Shown here in pieces: positions 25,433 through 34,996 of a DNA stretch of 64,000 nt. The translations under genes and the position numbers were made by a program. The DNA lies in the NCBI RefSeq assembly GCF_900113485.1, contig NZ_FOPM01000003.1, positions 82,900 to 146,899 on the forward strand, given 5' to 3'. Position 1 is the first letter of the stretch, and each line of letters starts with the position of its first letter. The notes under the pieces are model-generated. The model did no database searches. It saw only the letters and a list, made by a program, of their open reading frames with translations, and was not told where the DNA came from. The DNA is from Methylobacterium gossipiicola. Lineage in GTDB: Bacteria > Pseudomonadota > Alphaproteobacteria > Rhizobiales > Beijerinckiaceae.

Positions 25433-27019
25433 TTGAACGAGGACGGTGCGGACACGCCCCGGCGTGAGGCCAGATCGGCCTGGGAGATCATGCTGCCCGA
25501 CGAGGGCGCGACGGAGGATCTCGGCCGTTTCCTGGCCGAGATGCTGGTGCCGGGCGATCTCGTCGCCCTGTCCGGCGGCCTCGGCGGCGGCAAGACCACC
25601 CTTGCCCGCGCCCTCATCCGCGAACTCACCGGCACGCCCGACCTCGACGTGCCGAGCCCGACCTTCACCCTGATCCAGCCCTACGAGGCCGCGAACGGAC
25701 GTCAGATCGTCCACGCCGACCTCTACCGCCTGCGCAGCCCCGACGAACTCGTGGAACTCGGCTTCGACGAGATGACCGAGGCGGCCATCACCCTGGTGGA
25801 ATGGCCCGAGCGCCTCGGAAACCGTGAGGGACCGATCCTCTCCGTCGATCTGTCGTTGCGTGCCGAATTCGGCGACGGGGCGCGCTTCGCCCGCATCGAC
25901 GGCTCCGGCGGCATGGCCGCGCGCCTGAGACGCGCCCGCGCCCTGCGCATCCTCCTCGTGCGCAGCGGCTGGGACGAGGCCGTGCGCAGCCCCATGCAGG
26001 GCGATGCTTCCTCGCGCCTCTACGAGCGCCTGGTGAAGCCCGATGGCAGTCGCGCCGTCCTCATGGTCTCGCCGCCCCGCAGCGACGGCCCGCCCGTGCG
26101 CAACGGCAAGCCCTACAGCGCCATCGTCAAGCTCGCCGAGAGCGTCCACGCCTTCGTGGGCGTCGATCGCGGCCTGCGGGCACTGGGCTTCTCGGCGCCG
26201 CGCATCTACGGCGAGGATCTCGCCGAGGGCCTGCTCATCATCGAGGATCTCGGCTCCGAGCCCGTGGTGGACGCCCACGGACCGCGCCCCGAGCGCTACG
26301 CCGAGGCCGTGCGCCTGCTCGCCAAGCTCCACGCCACCGAACTGCCCGGCGTGCTGCCCGTGGCCGACGGCATCGACCACGTCTTGCCCCCTTACGATCT
26401 CGAAGCCCTGGTGTTCGAGACGGAATTGCTCCCCGATTGGTACTGCCCGGCGATCCGGGGGGCGGACCTCTCCGCCCCGGCCCGCTCTGAGTTCGTCGCC
26501 CTCTGGGCCGAGGTCCTGGGCAGCATCATCCCCGAGCGCCCGACCTGGACCCTGCGGGACTACCACTCCCCGAACCTGATCTGGCTGCCCCAGCGCGAGG
26601 GCTTGGAGCGCATCGGCCTCATCGACTTCCAGGATGCGGTGCTCGGCCATCCGGCCTACGATGTCGCCTCCCTCCTGCAGGACGCCCGCGTTGACGCGAC
26701 CGCCGATTTCGAGTTGCGGCTCCTCGGGCTCTACGTCCGCGAGCGCCGCAACCGCGAGCCCGATTTCGACATGCAGGGCTTTGCCCGCGCCTATGCGGTG
26801 CTGGCCGCGCAGCGCGCCACGAAGATCCTCGGCATCTTCGCCCGCCTCGACCGGCGGGACGGCAAGCCGGGTTACCTCGCGCATCTCCCCCGCATCGAGG
26901 GCTATCTGGCGCGCAACCTCGCCCACCCGGCCCTGACCCGTCTGCGCCTCTGGCACGCCGAGCACCTTCCGGACCTCGTGTCCAAGACGGCTGTCCCGGC
27001 GGCGTCTGAGGAAGCGTGA
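25433..27019 (+). CDS. tsaE: Fusion of TsaE (t6A ATPase) with an AmgK-type sugar phosphotransferase
   Basis: This 528-aa protein has two domains. Residues about 15-165 are TsaE, the ATPase of the TsaBDE complex that makes N6-threonylcarbamoyladenosine at tRNA position 37. They hold a Walker A motif, SGGLGGGKTTLAR (Lys54), and SPTFTLIQPYE. Residues about 185-515 are an aminoglycoside-phosphotransferase fold with the catalytic loop LRDYHSPNLIW (Asp376) and the metal site IGLIDFQDAVLGHPAYD (Asp398). This matches AmgK, which phosphorylates N-acetylmuramate and N-acetylglucosamine at the anomeric position. MurU, the next enzyme in that recycling route, is encoded two genes on. The start is TTG 25433 with AGGAG upstream. 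The fusion occurs across Hyphomicrobiales. Confidence 0.9.
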   Translation: MNEDGADTPRREARSAWEIMLPDEGATEDLGRFLAEMLVPGDLVALSGGLGGGKTTLARALIRELTGTPDLDVPSPTFTLIQPYEAANGRQIVHADLYRLRSPDELVELGFDEMTEAAITLVEWPERLGNREGPILSVDLSLRAEFGDGARFARIDGSGGMAARLRRARALRILLVRSGWDEAVRSPMQGDASSRLYERLVKPDGSRAVLMVSPPRSDGPPVRNGKPYSAIVKLAESVHAFVGVDRGLRALGFSAPRIYGEDLAEGLLIIEDLGSEPVVDAHGPRPERYAEAVRLLAKLHATELPGVLPVADGIDHVLPPYDLEALVFETELLPDWYCPAIRGADLSAPARSEFVALWAEVLGSIIPERPTWTLRDYHSPNLIWLPQREGLERIGLIDFQDAVLGHPAYDVASLLQDARVDATADFELRLLGLYVRERRNREPDFDMQGFARAYAVLAAQRATKILGIFARLDRRDGKPGYLAHLPRIEGYLARNLAHPALTRLRLWHAEHLPDLVSKTAVPAASEEA

Positions 27020-27024
27020 CGCCC

Positions 27025-27450
27025 ATGGACCCGCGTCTTACCCTCGTGACCCTCGGCGTCGCCGACCTCGCTCGGGCGTCGCGCTTCTACGAAGCCCTCG
27101 GCTGGACCCGTTCGGCCTACGCCTCTGAGGGCGTCGCGTTCTTTCAGCTCGGCGGCCTCGTCCTGTCGCTCTATCCGTGCGCGGCCCTGGCCGAGGATGC
27201 CGGCGTCTCCGCCGAGGGCAGCGGCTTTCGCGGCTTCGCCCTCGCCCACAACACCGCGAGCCGGGCGGAGACCGACGCGGTGCTTGCAGAGGCCGTGCGC
27301 GCCGGCGCCACCCTGGTGAAGCCCGCTCAGGACGTATTCTGGGGCGGATATTCCGGCTACTTCGCCGATCCCGATGGAACCCTCTGGGAAGTCGCCTGGA
27401 ACCCTGAACTGATCCCGTTGAGCGACGGAACCGTGCGGCTGCCCATCTGA
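27025..27450 (+). CDS. VOC-family (glyoxalase-like) protein
   Basis: This 141-aa single vicinal-oxygen-chelate domain protein is made of two beta-alpha-beta-beta-beta modules. The first (LTLVTLGVADLARASRFYEA, then LGW) and the second (GYFADPDGTLWEVAWNPEL) are typical, with a terminal Glu that often ligates metal. Members include glyoxalases, dioxygenases and resistance proteins; none can be singled out. It lies between the amgK fusion and murU genes. A GTG at 27016 would overlap the upstream stop (GTGA), adding three residues; I prefer the ATG at 27025. GAGGAAG upstream could serve either. Confidence 0.8.
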   Translation: MDPRLTLVTLGVADLARASRFYEALGWTRSAYASEGVAFFQLGGLVLSLYPCAALAEDAGVSAEGSGFRGFALAHNTASRAETDAVLAEAVRAGATLVKPAQDVFWGGYSGYFADPDGTLWEVAWNPELIPLSDGTVRLPI

Positions 27451-27502
27451 GGGCACACTCGATCCTTCGTCCTGCCCGAACGCGTGCCACGAGACCGCCG
27501 GA

Positions 27503-28240
27503 ATGACCGCCACGCCCCCCATCACCCGCGCCTTCGTCCTCGCCGCCGGCCTCGGCAAGCGCATGCGCCCCATCACCGCGACGGTGCCGAAGCCCCTCGT
27601 CGAGGTGGCGGGCCGGGCGCTCCTCGACCATGCCCTCGACCGGGCGGCGGAAGGGGGAATCCAGCAGGCCGTGGTCAACGTCCACTACCTCGCCGACCTC
27701 ATCGAGGGGCATGTCGCCAAGCGCAAGGTCGCGCCTAAGATCGTGGTCTCGGACGAGCGGGACAGCCTGCTGGAGACCGGCGGCGGGGTGAAGAAGGCCT
27801 TGCCGCTCCTCGGCGACGATCCGTTCGTGGTCTTCAACGCGGATTCGTTCTGGCTGGAGGGACCGGATTCCAATCTCGCGCGCCTCGTCGCCGCATGGTC
27901 GCCGGAGACCATGGACATTCTGCTGCTCGTCGCCCCCACCGCCACCAGCCTCGGCTACGAGGGCGCGGGCGACTTCGTGATGGCGTCAGACGGCCGCCTC
28001 GAGCGGCGCGGCGAGCGCGAGGTCGCACCCTTCATCTATGCCGGCGTCGCCATCCTGAAGCCGGGCCTGTTCGCCGAGACGCCCGAGGGCGCGTTCTCCC
28101 TCAACCTCCTGTTCGACCGCGCCATCGCGGCCGACCGCCTCCACGGCCTGCGCCTCGACGGCCAGTGGCTCCATGTCGGCACGCCGGAGGCCATCGAGGC
28201 CGCCGAGGCGCGGGTGAGGGCCAGCGCGCAGATGCCGTGA
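27503..28240 (+). CDS. murU: Nucleotidyltransferase, MurU-type (MurNAc-1-phosphate uridylyltransferase)
   Basis: This 245-aa sugar-phosphate nucleotidyltransferase has the N-terminal nucleotide-binding signature AFVLAAGLGKRMRPITATVP followed by KPLVEVAGRAL. The metal-site aspartate is in FVVFNADSFW, and the substrate loop is LLETGGGVKKALPLLG. In Pseudomonas MurU joins UTP to MurNAc-1-phosphate made by AmgK, returning recycled cell-wall sugar to UDP-MurNAc without de novo synthesis and bypassing fosfomycin's target. The AmgK-like domain encoded just upstream supports this over a generic glucose-1-phosphate enzyme. It is part of the tsaE/amgK, VOC, murU run. Confidence 0.82.
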   Translation: MTATPPITRAFVLAAGLGKRMRPITATVPKPLVEVAGRALLDHALDRAAEGGIQQAVVNVHYLADLIEGHVAKRKVAPKIVVSDERDSLLETGGGVKKALPLLGDDPFVVFNADSFWLEGPDSNLARLVAAWSPETMDILLLVAPTATSLGYEGAGDFVMASDGRLERRGEREVAPFIYAGVAILKPGLFAETPEGAFSLNLLFDRAIAADRLHGLRLDGQWLHVGTPEAIEAAEARVRASAQMP

Positions 28241-28354
28241 GGGGCTGTGAGCGGGGCTTCACGCTGCCGCGTTGCGTGGGCCTACCGGGAGGCTAGAGTG
28301 CCGGCCCCATCGCGCGGAACCACGGGCCTGCGCGCCTCCCGATGAACTTCGACG

Positions 28355-31300
28355 GTGGTTGAGCTGACCCAAGCGCAAGACGACTCGGCGGCGCCCTCCC
28401 GTCTCTTCACCATCCCGCCCGGTGCGCCGTTCCTGCCGACCCTCGCCGACGCCCTGCTGTCCGGTCGGCTGGTGGGCGATCTCGGCGACGATCCGTTCGC
28501 GCTCGCCGCCGTCACCCTCTACTTGCCGACGCGCCGGGCCACGAAGGCCCTGGCCGCCCTCCTGGCGGAGCGCCTCGGGCGGGCCGCCCTGCTGCCCCGG
28601 ATGGTGCCCCTCGGCGAGGCCGACGAGGCCGAGCTCGACCTCGCCACCACGCCCCTCTTGGAGAACGGACCCGACATCCTCGCGCCGGCCATGCCGGCGC
28701 TCGAGCGCCGGCTCATCCTCGCCCGCCTCGTTCAGCAATGGGCCGAGGCCGTGGACCGGACCCTGCTGCCCCTCGACGACGACGTGCCGTTCCTGGTGCC
28801 GTCCTCGCCGGCCGATGCCGTCGCCCTGGCAGCGGACCTCGAACGCCTCATGGATGCCCTCACCGTCGAGGGCCTGCCCTGGGAGGAGATCGGCGGCGCC
28901 GTCGAGGTCGAGTATTCCCGCTATTTCGGCCTGACCCTGAACTTCGTGAAGATCGCCGCCGAGCATTGGCCGGTCATCCTGGCCGAGCGGCACATGAGCG
29001 ATCCCGTGGCGCGCTCGCGCCGCCTCGTGGTCGCGGAGGCCGACCGCCTGCGGCGCGAACGCCCGACCACCCCGGTGATCATCGCCGGCTCCACGGGATC
29101 GGTGCCGGCGACCACCCGGCTGATCGCGGCGATCCGGGGCCTGCCCCGGGGCGCCGTGGTGCTGCCGGGCCTCGACACCGACCTCGACGCGGCCGGTTGG
29201 GATGCCATCGAGACCGGGGAAGGCGCCTCGAAGACCGTCACCCACGGCCACCCCCAGGCGATCCTGCACCGGCTCCTCGGGCCGACCGGCCTCGATTGTC
29301 CCCGCAGCGCCGCCACGATCCTGGGCGAGCCCGGTGCCGCCGCGCGGGCGCGTGCCACCCTCCTGTCCCAGGCCCTGCGTCCCGCCGAGACCACGGAGGC
29401 CTGGGCCGAACTCTTGGCCGAGGCCCGTGCCGCCCTCGGCGAGGCCGGCATGGCGGGCATCGCCGTGATCGAGGCCACCGACGAGCGCGAGGAGGCCCTC
29501 GCCATCGCCATCGCGCTGCGCGAAACCCTGGAGACGCCCGGCGCCACCGCCGCCCTCGTCACGCCGGACCGGAACCTCGCCGTCCGGGTGGCGGCCGAAC
29601 TCGCCCGCTGGGGGATCGTGGCCGAAGATTCGGCCGGCGAGGCCCTGTCGTGCAGCCGGGCCGGTCGCCTCGCGCGGCTCGCCGCCGAATGCGCCGCCGA
29701 CCTCTGCCCCCGGCGCGTCATCGCCCTCCTGGCCCACCCCTTCGTGCGCCTCGGCCTGTCGCGCAGCGACGTGGTGCGGGCCGCCGCCGCCTTGGAGATC
29801 GGTGCCCTGCGGGGGCCCGCCCCGGCTCCGGGCTTCGCCGGCCTGCACCGGGCCGTGGCGGACCAGCGCGGCGCCACCGGGCGCCGGCCCCGGGCCAAGC
29901 GCCGCCTCGTGGATGTCGATTGGGATCTCGCCGGCGATCTCCTCACCCGCCTGGAGGCCGCCTTCGCGGGCTTCCCGCCGGGGGATCACGACGGTGTCGG
30001 GAACCTCGTCGCCTACGCGTCCTGTCACCGGGCCACCGTCGAGGCGCTGCTGGCGGAGCCGGAGGCGGGGGATGCCGAGCCCCTCGACGACGCCTCCCTC
30101 GACGTCCTCGACACGCTGTTCGACGATCTCGGCATGGCCGAGCCGGGCCTCCTGCCCGGGCACTTTTCCGATTACCCGGCCTTCTTCACCGCCCTCGCGG
30201 CCGAGCGGCCCGTCGCCTGCGGGCACGGGCGCCCGCATCCGCGCCTGCGCATCCTCGGCCTTCTCGAGGCCCGCCTCATGACCGTGGACCGCATGGTGCT
30301 CGGCGGCCTCGACGAGGGCGTGTGGCCGATGAAGACCGTCACGGACGCCTTCCTCAACCGGCCCATGCGCGAGCGCGTCGGCCTCAATCCGCCGGAACGC
30401 CGCATCGGCCAGAGCGCCCACGATTTCGTCGAGGCCTTAGGCCACCACGACGTCGTCATCACCCGCGCGGCCAAGCGCGAGGGCGCGCCGACGGTGCCGT
30501 CGCGCTTCCTCCAGCGCCTGCGCGCCTTCGCCGGGGAGGCCTGCTGGGAGCGGGCCGTGACGGAAGGCCGGCGCTTCCTGGCCTATGCCGCCCATCTCGA
30601 TCGCGGCACCGGCCCGGTGCCGCGCCTGACCCAGCCGAAGCCCCGGCCGGACCCGGCCCTCTTCCCCCGCACCTTGAGTGTCACCGAGATCGAGACCCTG
30701 GTGCGCGATCCCTATGTGATCTTCGCCCGCCACGTGCTCGGCCTCGATCCCCTGGAGCCCGTGGCGGCCCTGCCGGGGGCGAGCGAGCGCGGCACCCTGA
30801 TCCATGAGATCCTGGGCAAATTCGCGGAGACCTATCCGGCGGCTCTGCCCGAGCCGGCGGTGGGCCGCGCCAAGCTCGGCGCCATCGCCAAGGACGCGTT
30901 CGCCACCATCGCGGCCACCTACCCTGAGCTCTACGCCGAGTGGTGGCCGCGCTACGAGCGGCTGTCCGAAAAATTCCTCGATTGGGAAGAGGCGCGCCGG
31001 GGCGGCCTCACCCGCGTCCACGCGGAGGTTTCGGGCAAGTGGCTGATCCCCCTCGGCCGCGAGACCTTCACCCTACGGGCCCGCGCCGACCGGATCGAAC
31101 TCGGCCGCGACGGCACCGCCTGCATCGTCGACTTCAAGACTGGCCAACCCCCGAGCAACCGGGAGGTCTTCGCCGGCTTCTCGCCGCAGCTCACCCTGGA
31201 GGCGGCCATGCTCCTGCACGGCGCCTTCGCCGGCCTGCCCCGCGCGAGCGCGACGCCGGACCTCCTCTACGTTCATGCGTCCGGCGGGCGTAAACCCTTC

Positions 31301-31522
31301 GAGCCCGCCCCGATCAAGCCGCCCAAGGGGGAGGAACGCGCCGTCGCCGCCATCGTGGCCGAACACGAGGCCCGCCTGCGCGGCCTCCTCGCCCGCTTCC
31401 TCACGGGGGAGGCGGCCTACACCTCGCGGCCTTATCCGAAATTCGCCAAATCCTACGGCGAGTACGATCACCTCGCCCGGGTGCTCGAATGGTCGCTGGG
31501 TGGCGAAGGAGACGACGCATGA
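28355..31522 (+). CDS. addB: AddB, subunit of the AddAB double-strand-break repair nuclease
   Basis: This 1055-aa protein is the partner of AddA in the helicase-nuclease that resects broken DNA ends to start RecA-dependent repair. The N-terminal half is helicase-like but shows no intact Walker A motif, as is usual for alphaproteobacterial AddB. The C-terminal RecB-type nuclease shows GTLIHEILGKFAETYP, then a DRIEL aspartate and the catalytic CIVDFKTGQPPS. The length matches rhizobial AddB. The start is a GTG at 28355, since a nearby ATG at 28342 opens a frame of only six codons. The ribosome-binding site is weak. Its stop overlaps the addA start by 4 nt, so the two subunits are coupled. Confidence 0.92.
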   Translation: MVELTQAQDDSAAPSRLFTIPPGAPFLPTLADALLSGRLVGDLGDDPFALAAVTLYLPTRRATKALAALLAERLGRAALLPRMVPLGEADEAELDLATTPLLENGPDILAPAMPALERRLILARLVQQWAEAVDRTLLPLDDDVPFLVPSSPADAVALAADLERLMDALTVEGLPWEEIGGAVEVEYSRYFGLTLNFVKIAAEHWPVILAERHMSDPVARSRRLVVAEADRLRRERPTTPVIIAGSTGSVPATTRLIAAIRGLPRGAVVLPGLDTDLDAAGWDAIETGEGASKTVTHGHPQAILHRLLGPTGLDCPRSAATILGEPGAAARARATLLSQALRPAETTEAWAELLAEARAALGEAGMAGIAVIEATDEREEALAIAIALRETLETPGATAALVTPDRNLAVRVAAELARWGIVAEDSAGEALSCSRAGRLARLAAECAADLCPRRVIALLAHPFVRLGLSRSDVVRAAAALEIGALRGPAPAPGFAGLHRAVADQRGATGRRPRAKRRLVDVDWDLAGDLLTRLEAAFAGFPPGDHDGVGNLVAYASCHRATVEALLAEPEAGDAEPLDDASLDVLDTLFDDLGMAEPGLLPGHFSDYPAFFTALAAERPVACGHGRPHPRLRILGLLEARLMTVDRMVLGGLDEGVWPMKTVTDAFLNRPMRERVGLNPPERRIGQSAHDFVEALGHHDVVITRAAKREGAPTVPSRFLQRLRAFAGEACWERAVTEGRRFLAYAAHLDRGTGPVPRLTQPKPRPDPALFPRTLSVTEIETLVRDPYVIFARHVLGLDPLEPVAALPGASERGTLIHEILGKFAETYPAALPEPAVGRAKLGAIAKDAFATIAATYPELYAEWWPRYERLSEKFLDWEEARRGGLTRVHAEVSGKWLIPLGRETFTLRARADRIELGRDGTACIVDFKTGQPPSNREVFAGFSPQLTLEAAMLLHGAFAGLPRASATPDLLYVHASGGRKPFEPAPIKPPKGEERAVAAIVAEHEARLRGLLARFLTGEAAYTSRPYPKFAKSYGEYDHLARVLEWSLGGEGDDA

Positions 31523-34500
31523 CGGCGCACGCGAAGGCCTTCGTCGTCGACGACATCACCCAGAAATCTCAGCGCCGGGCCGCCGATCCGGGGGCCTCGG
31601 CCTGGGTTTCGGCCAATGCGGGGGCGGGCAAGACCAAGGTGCTCACCGACCGGGTGGTGCGCCTGCTCCTCGATGGGGCGCCTCCGGCGCGCATCCTGTG
31701 CCTCACCTTCACCAAGGCGGCCGCCGCCAACATGTCGATCCGGGTGTTTCGGGTGCTCGGCCGCTGGGTCACCCTCGACGAACCCACCCTGACGCGGGAG
31801 CTGACGGCGCTGACCGGCACGCCGCCCGCGCGCAGCACGCTGCAAGTGGCCCGCCGCCTGTTCGCCCGCGCCGTGGAGACGCCGGGGGGGCTCAAGATCG
31901 AGACCCTGCACGCCCTGTGCGAACGCCTCCTGCACATGTTCCCGTTCGAGGCCAATGTTCCGGCCCGCTTCGAGGTGCTCGACGACGACCACGCCGACGC
32001 GGCCTTCGAGGCGGCGGTGAACGCCGTTTATGCCGAAGCGATTTCGGGCGACGCTCCCGACCTCGCGGGGGCCTGGGCCATCGTCGGCGCCGAGGCGTCG
32101 GGCGACACCCTGCGCCGGACCATCCGGGCTGCGATGCGGGCGCGCGGGGTGTTCGCCGAGCGCGGCGGGTTGCGGACCTCGTTCGCGGCGCTCGCCTCCG
32201 CCCTGGACCTCAAGCCGGGCCAGACGGTCGCGGGCGTCGAGAGGGAGATGGTCGAGGGCGGCCTCGGCGATCTGACGGCGTTCGCCGCCCGCCTGCGCAC
32301 GGGCAAGGCCACCGACGAGGGATTGGCCGACAAGCTGCTCGAAGCCGAGGCGGCCGAGGGGCCGCAGCGCATCGAAGCCTACCGCGCCGTGTTCTTCACC
32401 AAGGACGGCAGTCCGAAGGCCGACCGGAGTCTCGGCACAAAGGCCGTCCCCGAAGACGCGCGGCAAGCGCTTCTCGACGAGCGCGACCGCATCGCCCCCC
32501 TGGACGATGCCCTGCGGGGCGTGCGCGCCTTGGAGCGAACCCGCGCCCTGTTCACCCTGGCGGCCGAGATCCATAAGCGGATCGAGGCCGAGAAGGCCCG
32601 TCTCGGCGCCCTCGACTTCGACGACCTGATCCACAAGACCCTCGACCTCCTGGCGCGGGTCGATTCCGCCTGGGTGCTGTACAAGCTCGACCGGGGCGTC
32701 GACCACGTCCTCGTCGACGAGGCGCAGGACACCAATCCGCTCCAGTGGGAGATCCTTCGCCGGATCACCGCCGAGTTCGCCGCCGGGACCGGCGCCCGCG
32801 AGGTCGTTCGCACGCGCTTCGCCGTGGGCGATCCGAAGCAGTCGATCTACAGCTTCCAGGGCGCCGAGCCGCGCGAGTTCGAGACCACCCGGCGGGAATG
32901 GATCGCCGCCGCCGCCGCCGCCGGCCTGCCGTTCGAGGACGTGCACCTCACCCTGTCGTTCCGCTCGACGCGGGGCGTCCTCGGCGCCGTCGATGCCACC
33001 TTCAAGGTGCCGGAGCATTTCGCGGGGCTGTCCTTCGAGGATGCGGCGGTGGGCACCGTGCATTCCACGGCCCGCGCCGTGGCGCCCGGCGCCCTCGAAC
33101 TCTGGCCCGTGGCCGAGCCGCAGCCGGAGGCGGAGCCCGATGCATGGGCCGCCCCCGTCGATGCGCCCGAGGCCAGCGCGCCGGCCATCGTCACCGCGCG
33201 ACGCGTCGCACGGGCGGCCGCCACCTGGATCACCACGGGCGACGAGACCGGCCGGGTCTGGCGTCCGGGCGACATCCTCATCCTCGTGCGCAAGCGCTCT
33301 GCGGCGTTCGAGGAGGTGATCCGCGCCATGAAGGCTTTGGGCGTGCCCGTGGCCGGACAGGACCGCCTCGACATCGCCGCCCACATCGCCGTCAACGACC
33401 TCGTGGCCGTGGGCCGCGCCGGACTGCTGCCGGCCGACGACCTGACCCTCGCGGGAGCCCTCAAGACACCGCTCGTCGGCTTCGACGATGACGACCTCGT
33501 GCGCATCGCCGCGCGCCGGGACGCATCCGAGACCCTGGAGGATGCCCTCACCCGCCACGCGGAGGCCGGCGACCCGGCCGCGATCCGGGGGCGGGACGCC
33601 CTCGCGCTGTGGATCCGGCTCGCCGGCTGCGAAGGCCCGTTCAACTTCTATGCCGGCCTGCTCGGCGCCCATGGCGGACGCCGCGCCCTGGTCTCGCGCC
33701 TCGGCGGCGAAGCGGGGGACGCCATCGACGTGTTCCTCACCACCGCCGCCCAGGCCGAGCAGGCCGGGGAGGCGGCGTCGCTGGGTGGCTTCCTCGCCCG
33801 CTACGCCACGGTGCCGGGGCGGGGCGAGGCGGGGCATACGGTCAAGCGCGACCTCGAATCCGGGCGCGACGAGGTCCGGGTGATGACCGTTCACGGCGCC
33901 AAGGGGCTGGAAGCCCCCCTGGTGGTGATCATCGATGGCAGCGAGCCGCTGGGCCGCAACGACCCGCCGCTCCTCACCCTCGCGGGGGGGCTGCCGCCGG
34001 TCTGGTCGAGCGCCAAGACCTACGACAGCGAACCCATCGGGGCGGCCCGGGCCGGTCTCCAGGCCCGCGCCCGCGAGGAGCATCACCGCCTCCTCTACGT
34101 CGCCATGACCCGCGCGGCCGACCGCCTCGTCGTCGCCCCATATCGCGGCCACGATACCGGGGGCGAGACCGCCTGGTGCGAGATGATCCGCCGGGGCGTC
34201 GAGGAGAATATCGGGCCCGGCATCGCGATGGAGCGGCCCTACGGCCCTGTCACCCTCTGGCGCGAGGGCGGCACGGCCGAGGCCGTCGAGGCCGCCGCAC
34301 CCTCCGTCACGGCGCCGCCGGCGGTCCCGTCCTGGCTGGAGTCACGGGTGCCGGACGAGGCCGAGCCCGCGCCGCCGCTGAGTCCCTCGGGCGCTCTGGG
34401 GGCGGCCGACCCCCGGCGCCAGCCCGGCCGGCGCCTCGGCGATGCCAACGCGCGGCGCCGAGGCGTGCTCATCCATGCCCTCATCGAGCACCTGCCGCGC

Positions 34501-34962
34501 CTCGATTCGCGCCACCGCAAGGCCGCCGCGACCCGCTTCGTGCGCGCCCGCGCGCCGACCCTCGACGCCGCGGCGCAGAAGGGCATCGTCGCCGCCACCC
34601 TGCGGCTGTTCGAGCATCCGGATCTGGCGCCCCTGTTCGCGCCCGATGCCCGGGCCGAGGTCACCTTGTCGGGGCGTGTCGTGGCGGCGGGTGTCGAGCG
34701 GTCGGTGTTCGGGCGCGTCGACCGCCTCGCCATCGGCCCCGACACCGTGACCGTCGCCGACTTCAAGACCGGTCGTCCCCCGGACGATGACGCGGCCCTG
34801 CCCGAGGGCGAGACCCGCCAGATCGCCCTCTACGCCACCCTGCTCGGGCAGATTTTCCCCGGGCGGCGGATCGTGCCGATGCTGGTCTGGACCTCGGGGC
34901 CGACCCTGCATCGTCTGACGGAAGGAGAGCGGTCGGCCGCCCTCGGTACGATGGCGGTATGA
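31519..34962 (+). CDS. addA: AddA, helicase-nuclease subunit of AddAB
   Basis: This 1147-aa UvrD-type (superfamily 1A) helicase has a C-terminal nuclease domain. Walker A is SANAGAGKTKVLTDRV (Lys38). Walker B is VLVDEAQDTNPLQWEIL. Motif III is AVGDPKQSIYSFQGAEP, and motif V reads MTVHGAKGLEAPLVVI. The nuclease centre near the C-terminus is TVADFKTGRPP, with GVLIHALIEHLP ahead of it. It unwinds and cuts duplex ends together with AddB. The ATG overlaps the addB TGA (ATGA), and longer starts would lie inside addB. Confidence 0.95.
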   Translation: MTAHAKAFVVDDITQKSQRRAADPGASAWVSANAGAGKTKVLTDRVVRLLLDGAPPARILCLTFTKAAAANMSIRVFRVLGRWVTLDEPTLTRELTALTGTPPARSTLQVARRLFARAVETPGGLKIETLHALCERLLHMFPFEANVPARFEVLDDDHADAAFEAAVNAVYAEAISGDAPDLAGAWAIVGAEASGDTLRRTIRAAMRARGVFAERGGLRTSFAALASALDLKPGQTVAGVEREMVEGGLGDLTAFAARLRTGKATDEGLADKLLEAEAAEGPQRIEAYRAVFFTKDGSPKADRSLGTKAVPEDARQALLDERDRIAPLDDALRGVRALERTRALFTLAAEIHKRIEAEKARLGALDFDDLIHKTLDLLARVDSAWVLYKLDRGVDHVLVDEAQDTNPLQWEILRRITAEFAAGTGAREVVRTRFAVGDPKQSIYSFQGAEPREFETTRREWIAAAAAAGLPFEDVHLTLSFRSTRGVLGAVDATFKVPEHFAGLSFEDAAVGTVHSTARAVAPGALELWPVAEPQPEAEPDAWAAPVDAPEASAPAIVTARRVARAAATWITTGDETGRVWRPGDILILVRKRSAAFEEVIRAMKALGVPVAGQDRLDIAAHIAVNDLVAVGRAGLLPADDLTLAGALKTPLVGFDDDDLVRIAARRDASETLEDALTRHAEAGDPAAIRGRDALALWIRLAGCEGPFNFYAGLLGAHGGRRALVSRLGGEAGDAIDVFLTTAAQAEQAGEAASLGGFLARYATVPGRGEAGHTVKRDLESGRDEVRVMTVHGAKGLEAPLVVIIDGSEPLGRNDPPLLTLAGGLPPVWSSAKTYDSEPIGAARAGLQARAREEHHRLLYVAMTRAADRLVVAPYRGHDTGGETAWCEMIRRGVEENIGPGIAMERPYGPVTLWREGGTAEAVEAAAPSVTAPPAVPSWLESRVPDEAEPAPPLSPSGALGAADPRRQPGRRLGDANARRRGVLIHALIEHLPRLDSRHRKAAATRFVRARAPTLDAAAQKGIVAATLRLFEHPDLAPLFAPDARAEVTLSGRVVAAGVERSVFGRVDRLAIGPDTVTVADFKTGRPPDDDAALPEGETRQIALYATLLGQIFPGRRIVPMLVWTSGPTLHRLTEGERSAALGTMAV

Positions 34963-34996
34963 GGAGATCGATGCCGGGCGGGGAACCGCACGCCGC

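Noticed and set aside
31468..34152. An 894-codon minus-strand frame opposite addA
   Set aside because: It is a shadow of addA, which has all helicase motifs in the plus strand.
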